A DNA stretch of 64,000 nucleotides from Mycobacterium gastri (GTDB taxonomy: Bacteria > Actinomycetota > Actinomycetes > Mycobacteriales > Mycobacteriaceae): assembly GCF_002102175.1 (NCBI RefSeq), contig NZ_LQOX01000077.1:1-64000 (forward strand), written 5' to 3'. Both the position numbers and the translations under genes were made by a program. The notes under the pieces are model-generated. The model was not told the DNA's origin. It searched no databases and saw only the letters and a list, made by a program, of their open reading frames with translations. Shown piece after piece: positions 26,749 to 34,685 of the stretch. Within the stretch, counting starts at the first letter, position 1. Each line of letters begins with the position of its first letter.

Positions 26749-27522
26749 ATGGCGGGTCCGGGTTCGATCGTCGCTGACCTGCGGGCCGAAAGCGACGACC
26801 TCGACGCGCTGGTGGCGCCTCTTCCGCCGCAGCGATGGGCCGAGTCGACACCGGCACCGGGCTGGACCATCGCACACCAGATCGGCCACCTGTTGTGGAC
26901 TGATCGGGTGGCGCTCACCGCGGTCACCGACGAGGCGGGGTTTGCCGACGTACTGACCCAGGCGGCGGCTGATCCTGCCAGCTTCGTGGACGCCGGAGCC
27001 GAAGAGCACGCGGCCCGGCCGCCGGGCGAGCTGCTCGACGACTGGCGGATGACGAGGGGCCGGTTGCACGATGCGCTGCTGACGGTCGCCGATGGCCGCA
27101 AACTACCGTGGTTCGGGCCACCGATGAGCGCGGCGTCGATGGCCACCGCGCGATTGATGGAGACCTGGGCGCACGGACTTGACGTCGCCGACGCCCTCGG
27201 TGTCAGTCGGCCTGCCACCAACCGGCTGCGCTCCATCGCGCATCTCGGTGTCCGCACCCGGGACTACGCGTTCGTCGTCAACAATCTGACCCCGCCGGCG
27301 GAGCCTTTCCGGGTCGAGTTGTGCGGCCCTGACGGAGACACCTGGTCCTGGGGGCCGGACGATGCGGCTCAGCACGTCACCGGATCCGCCGAGGATTTCT
27401 GTTTCCTGGTCACCCAGCGGCGGGCGTTGCCCACCCTCGACATCACCGCGGTAGGAGAGGACGCGCAGCGGTGGCTGACGATCGCTCAAGCCTTCGCCGG
27501 CCCGCCCGGCCGCGGGCGATGA
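26749..27522 (+). CDS. Maleylpyruvate isomerase/DinB-like protein (Rv0036c-like)
   Basis: The 257-residue protein has a DinB-like four-helix N-terminal domain. Metal-ligand histidines are suggested by [15 protein letters not shown] and [17 protein letters not shown]-terminal domain (about 175-250) of the mycothiol-dependent maleylpyruvate isomerase family follows ([33 protein letters not shown]). Members use mycothiol or other thiols as cofactor; this protein's reaction is not known. GGGAGGT before the ATG supports the start. Its last codons are duplicated downstream (repeat entry). Confidence 0.88.
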   Translation: MAGPGSIVADLRAESDDLDALVAPLPPQRWAESTPAPGWTIAHQIGHLLWTDRVALTAVTDEAGFADVLTQAAADPASFVDAGAEEHAARPPGELLDDWRMTRGRLHDALLTVADGRKLPWFGPPMSAASMATARLMETWAHGLDVADALGVSRPATNRLRSIAHLGVRTRDYAFVVNNLTPPAEPFRVELCGPDGDTWSWGPDDAAQHVTGSAEDFCFLVTQRRALPTLDITAVGEDAQRWLTIAQAFAGPPGRGR

Positions 27523-27591
27523 GCGCGCGCCAGCGCGCGAAGAGAGCCGCGGCCCATCAGCCCCGCCGCGGGCGATGAGCGCGCGCCAGCG
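27509..27591 (+). repeat. 27-base direct repeat around a gene end
   Basis: The same 27 bases occur at 27509-27535 and 27565-27591. The first copy contains the last codons and TGA stop of the DinB-like gene; the second sits against the stop of the minus-strand YbaB-like gene. The core is GGGCGATGAGCGCGCGCCAG. It marks a local duplication or a junction at which the H37Rv-type Rv0031-Rv0035 genes are missing. Confidence 0.85.
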
Positions 27592-27909
27592 TCAGTGCAA
27601 CGAGCCGCCGTACCGTGCCTGGTTTTCGGCCTCTGCTTCCTCGCGTAACGCCGCGATCGCGGCGTTCAGTCTGTCGGCCAGTTCTCCGTGGGAATAGCCG
27701 GTCATTACGCCAGGATGCAATCTCAACCTGAGCAACCGCCCATCCGAATTGGCAACGGCGTGAATATCTCCCAGGTCCACGCTGTAGGTGACGGTTTCCG
27801 CCTGTGCGACAAGCGCTTCCCACTTGTCGGCCGCCTCGCTTAGCTCACGAAGAACCGATTCGACGAGATCTTTGTCGCTCAGTTCCGCGCGATCACCAGA
27901 CCCCGGCAC
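27592..27909 (-). CDS. YbaB/EbfC-like small protein (Rv0030-like)
   Basis: The protein of about 105 residues has an N-terminal helix (KDLVESVLRELSEAADKWEALVAQAE), a small sheet (VTYSVDLGDIHAVANSDGRLLRLRLHPG) and a C-terminal helix (HGELADRLNAAIAALREEAEAENQARYGG). This is the YbaB-like nucleoid-associated fold also common beside type VII secretion genes. GTG at 27909 is used; a TTG one codon earlier is possible. It is the last gene of the minus-strand Rv0023-Rv0030-type cluster, 60 bases after the DUF5631/5632-type gene. Confidence 0.72.
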   Translation of the reverse strand: MPGSGDRAELSDKDLVESVLRELSEAADKWEALVAQAETVTYSVDLGDIHAVANSDGRLLRLRLHPGVMTGYSHGELADRLNAAIAALREEAEAENQARYGGSLH

Positions 27910-27969
27910 CAAAACAGTATGTCCACGGCTCTAACCAGCGTCAATTCAACCGTCCGCCAACTTGACCGG

Positions 27970-29202
27970 CTATTGGTTGAGTTCGCGGAACCAGGCGAAG
28001 TGATAGTTGGCTGATACCGGATCTCCGGTAACCCCGCTTTCGGTGGCCGCCAACAACATACAGTTGAGCAACAGCGCGGCATCGACGTTCGGGTACTGGG
28101 CCACGACCTCATGCCGTGCGGTATCGAGATGCACTCGCAGCAGGTCGATTTCGTCTTCGCCGACGCCGCCTTCGGCGGCCGAGGCCTGGGCCAGCAGGTG
28201 CACTATCCGCGGCAGTCCGTCGCGCCAGCGGGTAGCCCCACTCAGCTCCGATAACAGGTTGTCCAACGTCGGTAACTCGCGCGGCTTCGGCGAGGATGTG
28301 GTCGGAGTGAAGTCACTTGTCCAGCCCAAGAAGTCGCCGGGGCGATAGGTTGCCAGGCGCGCCGTCGTACCGATCAGCTTGGCGACGCCGCCGCTACGGC
28401 GCTTCGGCTCCAGCAACTGGACACCTTCGGGGAGCATGACCCCAGGAGGTACCCAACCGTGGGCCAGGTCGGTGACCAGTACCGTCATACCGTCCGCGCG
28501 CTGCCCGACCGCCCAGTTCAGACGCGGTTCCTGACGAGCCACGAAGGTCAGGAGCCGCTGCAACCGTTCGTCGTCGGACTCGGGCGCGGCCACGCCCAGC
28601 GTCGGCGTGAGCGACTCGGCCACAGCGACCTCCGCTTCAGGAGGCGCGGCCAGTTGGACCTGTTCCTCGCCGTTGGTAACCGGTTGCTCATCCCCGGTGG
28701 CGTCCTCAACGGCAGGAAGCACTCGGGTGCTCGCCAGGTCTCCTGCGGCACCCGGCTCCTCATCCTTGATGGCGGGGAGCACCCTGGTCCGTTCCAGATC
28801 CGTCCCGCCCGAATCAGGGGTGACCGACGGACGCGGGACGACCGGCGGCGCAGGCTGTCCGCGGAGTTGCCGCAGTGTCGACTCGACTCGTCGCACCGCC
28901 CGCGCGCGGGCCTCGTCGATCACCGTGGCTTCGGCCGCGCGGCGGGCGGAATCGAGCAGCACCGCTGACCTGAGCATCCTCAACTCGTCGTTGGCAGAAC
29001 TGACGATCCGGTCTAAGTCGTCCTTTAGATACGCTGCCAGCGCAGCGGTTTCGGCATTGTTGGGCGACAGCTCGACGGGCCAGAGCCCGCCGATCACCCA
29101 CGGGGTGCAATCGGGGGGAGAACTGAAAGCCGGAATCGTGAGGGATTCTTCCGTCGCTCTCCGCAGGCGCTGGCGCGCCGTCCGCCTGCCGAAGATCCCC
29201 AC
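27970..29202 (-). CDS. DUF5631/DUF5632-type protein (Rv0029-like)
   Basis: The 410-residue soluble protein has an N-terminal basic helix (MGIFGRRTARQRLRRATEESL) and a first domain (about 25-110). A low-complexity acidic linker (115-210) contains two related copies of LERTRVLPAIKDE and LASTRVLPAVEDA. A C-terminal domain follows (about 215-405, ERLQRLLTFVARQEPRLNWAVGQRADG; THWVPP-like segment; VDAALLLNCMLLAATESG). The family is largely confined to mycobacteria and often sits near ESX/PE-PPE-related genes. The TRV(L)P repeats look like possible kinase/FHA targets, but that is inference. The GTG start has no strong Shine-Dalgarno. Confidence 0.75.
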   Translation of the reverse strand: MGIFGRRTARQRLRRATEESLTIPAFSSPPDCTPWVIGGLWPVELSPNNAETAALAAYLKDDLDRIVSSANDELRMLRSAVLLDSARRAAEATVIDEARARAVRRVESTLRQLRGQPAPPVVPRPSVTPDSGGTDLERTRVLPAIKDEEPGAAGDLASTRVLPAVEDATGDEQPVTNGEEQVQLAAPPEAEVAVAESLTPTLGVAAPESDDERLQRLLTFVARQEPRLNWAVGQRADGMTVLVTDLAHGWVPPGVMLPEGVQLLEPKRRSGGVAKLIGTTARLATYRPGDFLGWTSDFTPTTSSPKPRELPTLDNLLSELSGATRWRDGLPRIVHLLAQASAAEGGVGEDEIDLLRVHLDTARHEVVAQYPNVDAALLLNCMLLAATESGVTGDPVSANYHFAWFRELNQ

Positions 29203-29282
29203 CGGCTAAGCGTACCGGGACTCCGAGAGCCGCTGCAGATGCCTGAATTGTGCCGGCTCCATGGCCTGGGTAGCGTAAAGCC

Positions 29283-29426
29283 ATGGCTGATTCTGCGCTG
29301 CAGCAGCAACTCGACGAGGTGCGGACCTTACTGTCCCGAGCGCGAGAATTGTTCGGCGCCAATCCCATCGAACCGCCCACCTATATCGTCCCGGATCCCG
29401 AGACGGCCAAGACCTGGATGCTCTAG
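29283..29426 (+). CDS. Small ORF, 47 residues, convergent inside the cluster
   Basis: The frame MADSALQQQLDEVRTLLSRA continues to ...PETAKTWML and stops. Third codon positions are strongly GC-rich as in real genes here. The first 20 residues form an amphipathic helix with a heptad-like pattern; a Pro-rich tail follows (NPIEPPTYIVPDPE). It lies opposite its neighbours, between the divergent DUF5631/5632-type gene and a convergent small gene whose stop codon interlocks with its own at CTAG (29423-29426). I do not recognise a family; it would be missed by length cut-offs. Confidence 0.55.
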   Translation: MADSALQQQLDEVRTLLSRARELFGANPIEPPTYIVPDPETAKTWML

Positions 29427-29656
29427 CTAGAGCGCCGGCGCCGGCGCAGTTGGTGCGCCAGTAGTTTCTCAATCGCCGCGTCGAGATCTTGGTTGGTCGG
29501 AACGCTCGCGGACGGCGTATGCCCGGCCGCGATGATCTCGTCGCGTACTTCCAGCAAGGCTTTGAGGCAGGAAACGTCGGCGGTCAGCACGATGCCCTCG
29601 GCCAAAGTCTCGGCATCGGTATCCATGACGCCCTCACTCAACGCGACACTGTGCAT
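29423..29656 (-). CDS. Small hypothetical protein (Rv0028 position)
   Basis: The protein of up to 77 residues is helical: LAEGIVLTADVSCLKALLEVRDEIIAAGH, then DLDAAIEKLLAHQLRRRRRSS with a basic C-terminus. ATG at 29626 (MDTDAETLAEG), with GAGGG just upstream, is an alternative start giving 67 residues. It follows the EspC-like gene by 87 bases in the same direction and occupies the position of H37Rv Rv0028. Function is unknown; the size and Arg-rich end are compatible with a small adaptor or nucleic-acid-binding protein. Confidence 0.6.
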   Translation of the reverse strand: MHSVALSEGVMDTDAETLAEGIVLTADVSCLKALLEVRDEIIAAGHTPSASVPTNQDLDAAIEKLLAHQLRRRRRSS

Positions 29657-29743
29657 GTATCCACCGCGACAGGAGCGAACCAGGATGTGTGCCCGCTGGG
29701 GTGGACGGTGTCGAAAGCAGGATTGGCGTCCGTCATCGTCCCG

Positions 29744-30061
29744 TCATCGATCGGGGTCGAAGACTCGGCTGAAGTCCTGTGCCGCGCCCTGCTCATGCCG
29801 TTCCCACATGGCGGCTGACGTCCTCAGGCTCTGGGCGATATCGGCATGGTCATCGGCTTGCTGCTCGTAACACTGGCGCCGAAACTCGAGGAGTTCACGG
29901 CCGGTGCCCCGAAGCTCGGCGAAGATCGGCCCGAGCGACTCCAGGCTCTCCAGGATCGCGGCATGCGACGACGGGACGGTGCGCAAGTACTCCGAAGTCT
30001 GCTGGTGATGGGCGGCGGCTTCGCGTAAGTGCGCCGGTACCACATGGATTCGATCTGCCAT
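29744..30061 (-). CDS. EspC-like type VII secretion target (Rv0027-like)
   Basis: The 105-residue all-helical protein begins MADRIHVVPAHLREAAAHHQ and has two long helices (about 8-50 and 55-95) separated by a short turn. This resembles the DUF2580/EspC family of ESX-secreted or secretion-associated proteins. A WxG turn is not present, and a YxxxD/E-type signal is not clear (ECYEQQADDHAD is the closest). GGAGA lies before the ATG. Its position within the Rv0023-Rv0030-type cluster makes it the likely exported component. Confidence 0.72.
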   Translation of the reverse strand: MADRIHVVPAHLREAAAHHQQTSEYLRTVPSSHAAILESLESLGPIFAELRGTGRELLEFRRQCYEQQADDHADIAQSLRTSAAMWERHEQGAAQDFSRVFDPDR

Positions 30062-30101
30062 CCGCGTCTCCTTTTGTGTGCTGGCGGTCAGGCCGGCGGG
30101 G

Positions 30102-31376
30102 TCAGTATTGCGAAGCGGCCGAGGGAGCCGCCGGCCGGGTCGGTGTCGGTGCGCCGGCCCGGGCCGGACCGGTCGTCGCCGTGGCGGGCGGATGCTCCCA
30201 GCCTAGGAAGCTTGGCCCGCCGATGCTGGAAACCTGTTGAATCTGGCCGTCGAGCAATGCCTTGTTGCGGCCAAGTGCGAGCGCATGCCGATCGATGAAG
30301 AGGCCGATGTCTCCGGGTTCGAGCCGAGCCGGGTCTATCGGGTCGGTGACCGCCGTGCCCGGCGACGGCAGGGCAATTCCCTGCTGTTGGAACGCATCTG
30401 GGATCGGGACTCCGCCGGCTGCGGCCTTGATGGCGGCTGCGAGTTTGGGGTTGGCGGCGGTGACCGTCTCACCGTCGGGCAACGTGACGGTCGTCGGACC
30501 CGTCGGTGGCGAGTCCGGCTTATCCGGCGCTTCGCCGCCGTCCGTCTCCCCCTGGCCTTCCCGGTTTTTGGGCTCATCAGCGTGCCCGGCTGTCTCGTGC
30601 TCCGGACCGCCGGAATCCAGTTCGCGTTCGTCACGGTCGCCGAATCCTGGTTCAGATCCCCGAAGCAATCCGGACAGTGGTGACCCACCCGATGGGTTCC
30701 AACCGAGGCCGGACATCGGCGAGGTTGCCCCGGCCGGTAATCCCGGCATCGGTAGGCCGCCGAGGTTGGGCATGCCGGGCATCGTCGGTGCCATCTGCGG
30801 CGCCGGGGGACTTGCGCCGGGCATCGGGGCGTCCCCGTCCGTGAAGGCTGGATCGTCGAACAACAGCGAATCGAGAAGAGGGTCGTCAGGCAGGAGATCC
30901 GCCTGCTCACCGGTGCCATCGGAGGCTGTGCCTGCGGGCGTCACCGGCCCCGGACCGACCGCCCCGGGCTCGTTCTTCGAGGCGTTGTACAGCGACGTCC
31001 ACGCCGCCATCAGAGCCGCCTTGGACGTGTCATCGAGGCTGGCGTTGGCGACCACCTGACGGATATCTCTGAGCTTGCCGATCAGGAACCGCTGGAAATC
31101 GCGGGCTCCCACCGGTGTGTCCAGATCCGATCGCGTCCGGACCGCTGCCTCGGTCTCCTGCTGAAGTTGGTCGAGCGCGTCGCGACCCTCGACAGCGGTC
31201 AGGTGTGCGTTCAGGATCGCCGAAATCACTTGCAAGTCGAGCTGCGAACTCGCCGAATTCTGGTGTGCCAGAGCGGCTTCAGCTCCTGCGATCGCGTCGG
31301 CGGCAGTTGCCTGACCGCTGTCCGGCGGTGCGGATGCAGATTCGCCCCGCTGCGGGCGATCACGCGACCCTGCCAT
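30102..31376 (-). CDS. DUF4226 domain protein with Pro/Gly-rich linker (Rv0026-like)
   Basis: The 424-residue protein starts at MAGSRDRPQRG, chosen by family length; upstream codons add a short unlikely leader. Residues about 20-130 form a helical DUF4226 domain (LTAVEGRDALDQLQQETEAAV; VGARDFQRFLIGKLRDIRQVV), related to the smaller upstream protein. A long Pro/Gly/Met linker follows (150-290). A C-terminal domain of about 120 residues contains TTVTLPDGETVTAANPKLAAAIKAAAGG and GDIGLFIDRHALALGRNKALLDG. Function is unknown; no signal peptide is seen. Confidence 0.78.
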   Translation of the reverse strand: MAGSRDRPQRGESASAPPDSGQATAADAIAGAEAALAHQNSASSQLDLQVISAILNAHLTAVEGRDALDQLQQETEAAVRTRSDLDTPVGARDFQRFLIGKLRDIRQVVANASLDDTSKAALMAAWTSLYNASKNEPGAVGPGPVTPAGTASDGTGEQADLLPDDPLLDSLLFDDPAFTDGDAPMPGASPPAPQMAPTMPGMPNLGGLPMPGLPAGATSPMSGLGWNPSGGSPLSGLLRGSEPGFGDRDERELDSGGPEHETAGHADEPKNREGQGETDGGEAPDKPDSPPTGPTTVTLPDGETVTAANPKLAAAIKAAAGGVPIPDAFQQQGIALPSPGTAVTDPIDPARLEPGDIGLFIDRHALALGRNKALLDGQIQQVSSIGGPSFLGWEHPPATATTGPARAGAPTPTRPAAPSAASQY

Positions 31377-31432
31377 GCCGCGTGACAGTACCCAGGTGTT
31401 CGGGTGCCCACAATTCACCTCGGCTGGCGGTG

Positions 31433-31470
31433 CGCGGCTAACCCGCGGCTAACCCGCGGCTAACCCGCGG
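31433..31470. repeat. 11-base tandem repeat, 3.4 copies
   Basis: The unit CGCGGCTAACC is repeated three times from 31433 to 31465, with a partial fourth copy. Because 11 is not a multiple of 3, the TAG on the minus strand appears in all three frames. The first of these is the stop of the smaller DUF4226 gene. Copy-number change could alter spacing to the next gene. Confidence 0.92.
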
Positions 31471-31822
31471 GGCCGGCATACTGCGCCAGCAATCGGGCCA
31501 GCACTGTGCTTTTGGTGCGATCGAGCTCGCGGGCGTCGGCCACGATCGCGGTGATCTCGCGTTGCTTGTCGAGCAGGAATCGCTGAAACTCCCGGGCTCC
31601 GATGGGGGTGTCGACGGCGAGCTCAGCCTGGTCCGAAACGGCACGCTCGATGTCGGCTGCAATCGCGTCCAGCCGACGGATGCTCTCCCGCATCGCGGCG
31701 TGTGCGCTGGCAAGCGCCTCGGCCAGCGCGCGGTCGGCCTCGGCTATCGCCTCGTATTGCCGACCCAGCACCGCCTGCCGCGCCGCGATGGCATCCGGCG
31801 AGGATCCGGCTTGCTCCGACAT
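31460..31822 (-). CDS. DUF4226 domain protein, short form (Rv0025-like)
   Basis: The 120-residue protein begins [18 protein letters not shown] and is almost entirely helical. [24 protein letters not shown] is clearly related to VGARDFQRFLIGKLRDIRQVVANA in the next gene, so the two are paralogues that could pair. An in-frame upstream codon exists, but this ATG gives the same length as the H37Rv protein. It lies 45 bases after the NlpC/P60 gene in the same direction. Function is unknown. Confidence 0.8.
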   Translation of the reverse strand: MSEQAGSSPDAIAARQAVLGRQYEAIAEADRALAEALASAHAAMRESIRRLDAIAADIERAVSDQAELAVDTPIGAREFQRFLLDKQREITAIVADARELDRTKSTVLARLLAQYAGPAG

Positions 31823-31867
31823 GGGTTCAACCTTCCCATCCTGCCCGCCCGACCGGGCGTTATTCAC

Positions 31868-32689
31868 TCACAGCGGTCTACGGATCTGCACGTTGCTGCC
31901 CAACCGGCTGACCCGCACCGATGCACCCGAGTACGGCGCCTCGACGACCAGGTTGTTGCCAATCGCCATCTGGACGTGTCCCGGATGCGGAAAGACGAGA
32001 TCACCGGGGCGCACCTGGGAACGCGGCACGGCTATCCCGTCGTGTATCTGTTGATAGGTCGTGCGGTCCAGGTGAACGCCCGCCTGCGCGTAGGCCCATT
32101 GGACCAACCCGGAACAGTCGAATTGGCTGGGCCCCGTCGCGCCCCACACATACGGGCAGCCCAGCCGTGACAGCGCGGCCCGCACGGCGATCCCGGCTCG
32201 GCCACCCATTGCCCGGCTGCCGTATCGCGACATCCGGTACCGCAGCGCGCGCAGCGCGGCCTGATGCCGTCGCGCCCAGAGGCGGGCCGACACGACATGC
32301 GCTCGTTGCGCGCGCAACCGTGCGACGCGCCGACGGATGGCCTCGCGCCGGGCCATTGGCGTCGCCGGGGTGACGGCGGCGTCTGTGCGGGCCTGCTCGA
32401 CGATGTTTCCGGTCAGCTGGCGAGCTCGGTCCCGGTCCCGGTGCGCATCGGCCATGACCGCGGCAACGGCCGCATCGGTTCGAGCCGCAGACAACAGGGC
32501 GTCCCTGCCGTCGTTTGCCCGGCGTTCATACCGACCCCGGGAAGCATCGATATCGAGCGCGGCGGCGCGTCGCAGCAGTTGCTCGTGGTGTGCGGTCTCA
32601 ACGTTCAGCGTCGGTGGCAGACCACTTAGACCACTGCCGTCGAAAAGCCGGTGGGCGCGGCTCAACACCTCGATTTCGGTTTGGCTCAC
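31868..32689 (-). CDS. NlpC/P60 family hydrolase (Rv0024-like)
   Basis: The 273-residue protein has a helical, Arg-rich N-terminal part (1-155) and a C-terminal NlpC/P60 cysteine peptidase domain (about 165-270). Catalytic Cys192 lies in FDCSGLVQWAY and His238 in PGHVQMAIG, with a polar third residue close behind. The enzyme family cleaves peptidoglycan peptides. Unlike RipA/RipB there is no signal peptide, so export would need another route, possibly type VII secretion given the neighbouring EspC-like gene. GTG start and upstream stop overlap (GTGA), so it is coupled to the XRE regulator. Confidence 0.9.
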   Translation of the reverse strand: MSQTEIEVLSRAHRLFDGSGLSGLPPTLNVETAHHEQLLRRAAALDIDASRGRYERRANDGRDALLSAARTDAAVAAVMADAHRDRDRARQLTGNIVEQARTDAAVTPATPMARREAIRRRVARLRAQRAHVVSARLWARRHQAALRALRYRMSRYGSRAMGGRAGIAVRAALSRLGCPYVWGATGPSQFDCSGLVQWAYAQAGVHLDRTTYQQIHDGIAVPRSQVRPGDLVFPHPGHVQMAIGNNLVVEAPYSGASVRVSRLGSNVQIRRPL

Positions 32690-33492
32690 TGGTCTTGTTC
32701 TCCGCCGTTGTGGTGTCGCTGGGCCGGGTCCGCCGTCTCGATAGCCTCGGCAGCCGCCATGGCGTCCACGAAGGCCCGGACGCGGGTTAGAGCGCCCGGG
32801 GGGATGACCCCTCTATTGCGGATATCCCACATTTCGTCGGTGCTCACTCCGATCAGCGCAGCGATGACGGCTTCCGGTAGCGGCGACTGCGCGCATGCCC
32901 GATCGAATCGCGCGCTCAAGCTGGTCGACATCCGCTCCAGCAGCGTGCTGCGCATGGCCTCGAGCGCCTGCAGATGTTGCATCAGTCGGTCGCTGGACTC
33001 CGAACCGGCGTTGACCGCCACCCGCCACGAGCTTGCCGCCAGCATCTCTGCCTTCACGCACTGTGAGACCACAGAGAGAATATACGTCTCATATTCATTT
33101 GACGTCGTCGCCGGTAGTCTATCGATGACGGATCTGAGGGTATCGAGCTGGGCTTCGGCGTAACCCTCGAGCACATCGGTGTCACTGTGACGGTCGACTA
33201 CCACGGCGCCGGGGCGTCGCGGCGACATTGCCGTAGGAGGCTGCGCTGCCATAAGCCGCGCGAGTTCGGCATCGGGATCGGCGGCGACCAACAGCCGAGA
33301 ATAGGTGCCGGGCGGCAGTCCAAGTCCGTTTTCGACCTTCTGAACTGTGCCTTTATGCGGCTTGCGAGCGCCGCGTTCCAAATAGCTGAGCCCCATGATG
33401 CTGACGCCCGTTGCGGCGGCCAGGTCGGCAAGCGACCAGTCGCGCGACTCGCGCAATGCGCGGATGGCCGCGCCAGCCGATTCACGGCTCAC
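32686..33492 (-). CDS. XRE-type regulator of the cluster (Rv0023-like)
   Basis: The 268-residue protein has an N-terminal helix-turn-helix (AGAAIRALRESRDWSLADLAAATGVSIMGLSYLERGARKPHKGTVQKVENGLGLPPG) and a helical C-terminal domain (about 110-255). It could sense a ligand or protein partner. GTG at 33492 (VSRESAG) matches the recalled H37Rv start; ATG at 33525 would add 11 residues. It heads the minus-strand cluster and is divergent from whiB5 across 144 bases, so it may regulate both. Confidence 0.9.
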   Translation of the reverse strand: MSRESAGAAIRALRESRDWSLADLAAATGVSIMGLSYLERGARKPHKGTVQKVENGLGLPPGTYSRLLVAADPDAELARLMAAQPPTAMSPRRPGAVVVDRHSDTDVLEGYAEAQLDTLRSVIDRLPATTSNEYETYILSVVSQCVKAEMLAASSWRVAVNAGSESSDRLMQHLQALEAMRSTLLERMSTSLSARFDRACAQSPLPEAVIAALIGVSTDEMWDIRNRGVIPPGALTRVRAFVDAMAAAEAIETADPAQRHHNGGEQDQ

Positions 33493-33636
33493 CGCAGCCT
33501 CCGGCCATAGCCGGATATTACACATGGCCGGTCCACCTACGCTGCTATATATGTTTTTGTCGCGTTTCGCTTGCCAGGGCCACCTTCCTGTGTATACGCT
33601 TTTGCCTACGTTTCGGAGCAGAAGGAGACAACAGAC

Positions 33637-34053
33637 ATGGCTACCCCGTGCACAGGCAACCCGGAACTGTGGTTCGGCTACCCCGACGACGACAGCGGCG
33701 ACGGCGCGGCGAAGGCTCGCGCCTACGAACGGTCCGCCACCGAGGCTCGAATTCAGTGCCTGCGCCGCTGCCCACTGGCGCAGCAACGCCTTTGCGCCGA
33801 ACGGGCCGTCAAGTATCGCGAGGAGTACGGCGTATGGGCCGGTGTCAAACTTCCCGGCGGCCAGTACCGCAAGCGGACGCAACTGGCTCAGGCCCACGAG
33901 GTACTGCGGCGGATCGCCGCCGGTGAGATCAATGCCAGACAACTGCCGGAGAACGCTGCTCTGCTCGCGCGCACTGAACGCGACGCCAGGCCGGTGACCG
34001 CGGTGGTGCTGCACCTACCGGCGGCACGCGTAGGCCCCCGTTCGGCGGCGTAG
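33637..34053 (+). CDS. whiB5: WhiB-family iron-sulfur regulator WhiB5
   Basis: The 138-residue protein has four cysteines for a 4Fe-4S cluster: C5, C41, C45 and C53 (QCLRRCPLAQQRLC). The CxxxC spacing is the WhiB5 variant rather than the CxxC of most WhiB proteins. GVWAGVKLPGGQYRKR is the Gly-Trp turn and the basic DNA-binding region. GAAGGAGA just before the ATG supports this start over an upstream ATG. It is divergent from the XRE gene. In M. tuberculosis WhiB5 affects virulence and type VII secretion genes; that is literature knowledge. Confidence 0.93.
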   Translation: MATPCTGNPELWFGYPDDDSGDGAAKARAYERSATEARIQCLRRCPLAQQRLCAERAVKYREEYGVWAGVKLPGGQYRKRTQLAQAHEVLRRIAAGEINARQLPENAALLARTERDARPVTAVVLHLPAARVGPRSAA

Positions 34054-34071
34054 CGGCACGACGAGGCCGAT

Positions 34072-34633
34072 CAGTTTGCTCAGTTGGCTTTAGACATCGT
34101 ATGCCGCTGAGCGCGAGGCGTTCGGCGGGCCCATCATCGACAACCAGGGCATCGCATTTCCAGTGGCGGACTTGGCAACTCAGATCGACGCCGCCCGGCT
34201 GCTGACGTGGCGGGCCTCCTGGATGGCGGCCAACAGAGTGCCTTTCGAGCGGGGCGAGGGCTCGATGTCGAAGCTGGCCGCCAGCGAGGTCGCCGTCAAG
34301 GCCACCGAACGCGCCATCCAAACCATGGGCGGCTGGGGCTACATCACCGATCACCCGGTGGAAAAGTGGTATCGAGATGCCAAGCCGTACACCATCTTCG
34401 AAGGAACCAGCGAAATCCAGCGGATGGTCATCTCGAATGCGCTCGGCGCTGCCGTCGGCACCCCGCCGCTACATGTCGTGCTCGAACCGTCCGGCGGACC
34501 GCTGAAGCGGATCTTCGGTCGCGGCACGCCGCTGAGATCGCGCGCCGCCGACGCCGCGCTGTCGATGCAGGACCGGCTCCCCGAACCGGTGATGCGGGCG
34601 GCCATGAAGGTGCTGCGGCCGCCGGGCCGGTGA
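34072..34633 (+). pseudogene. Acyl-CoA dehydrogenase remnant, 5' truncated and frameshifted
   Basis: A continuous frame to 34633 encodes the C-terminal half of an acyl-CoA dehydrogenase: REAFGGPIIDNQGIAFPVAD, RGEGSMSKLAASEVAVKATERAIQTMGGWGYI and YTIFEGTSEIQRMVISNALG (FAD/substrate-binding C-terminal helices). Homology continues upstream in another frame (FAQLALDI at 34075-34098). The break at 34098-34100 is a frameshift or small deletion, and a TAG follows in the main frame. Nothing of the N-terminal domains remains; whiB5 ends only 18 bases away. The gene cannot make a working enzyme. Confidence 0.85.
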
Positions 34634-34685
34634 GGCGGCGTAGGGTCGCGGCATCGGGCCGCACCGCGCATGACGAAGGGCGACG

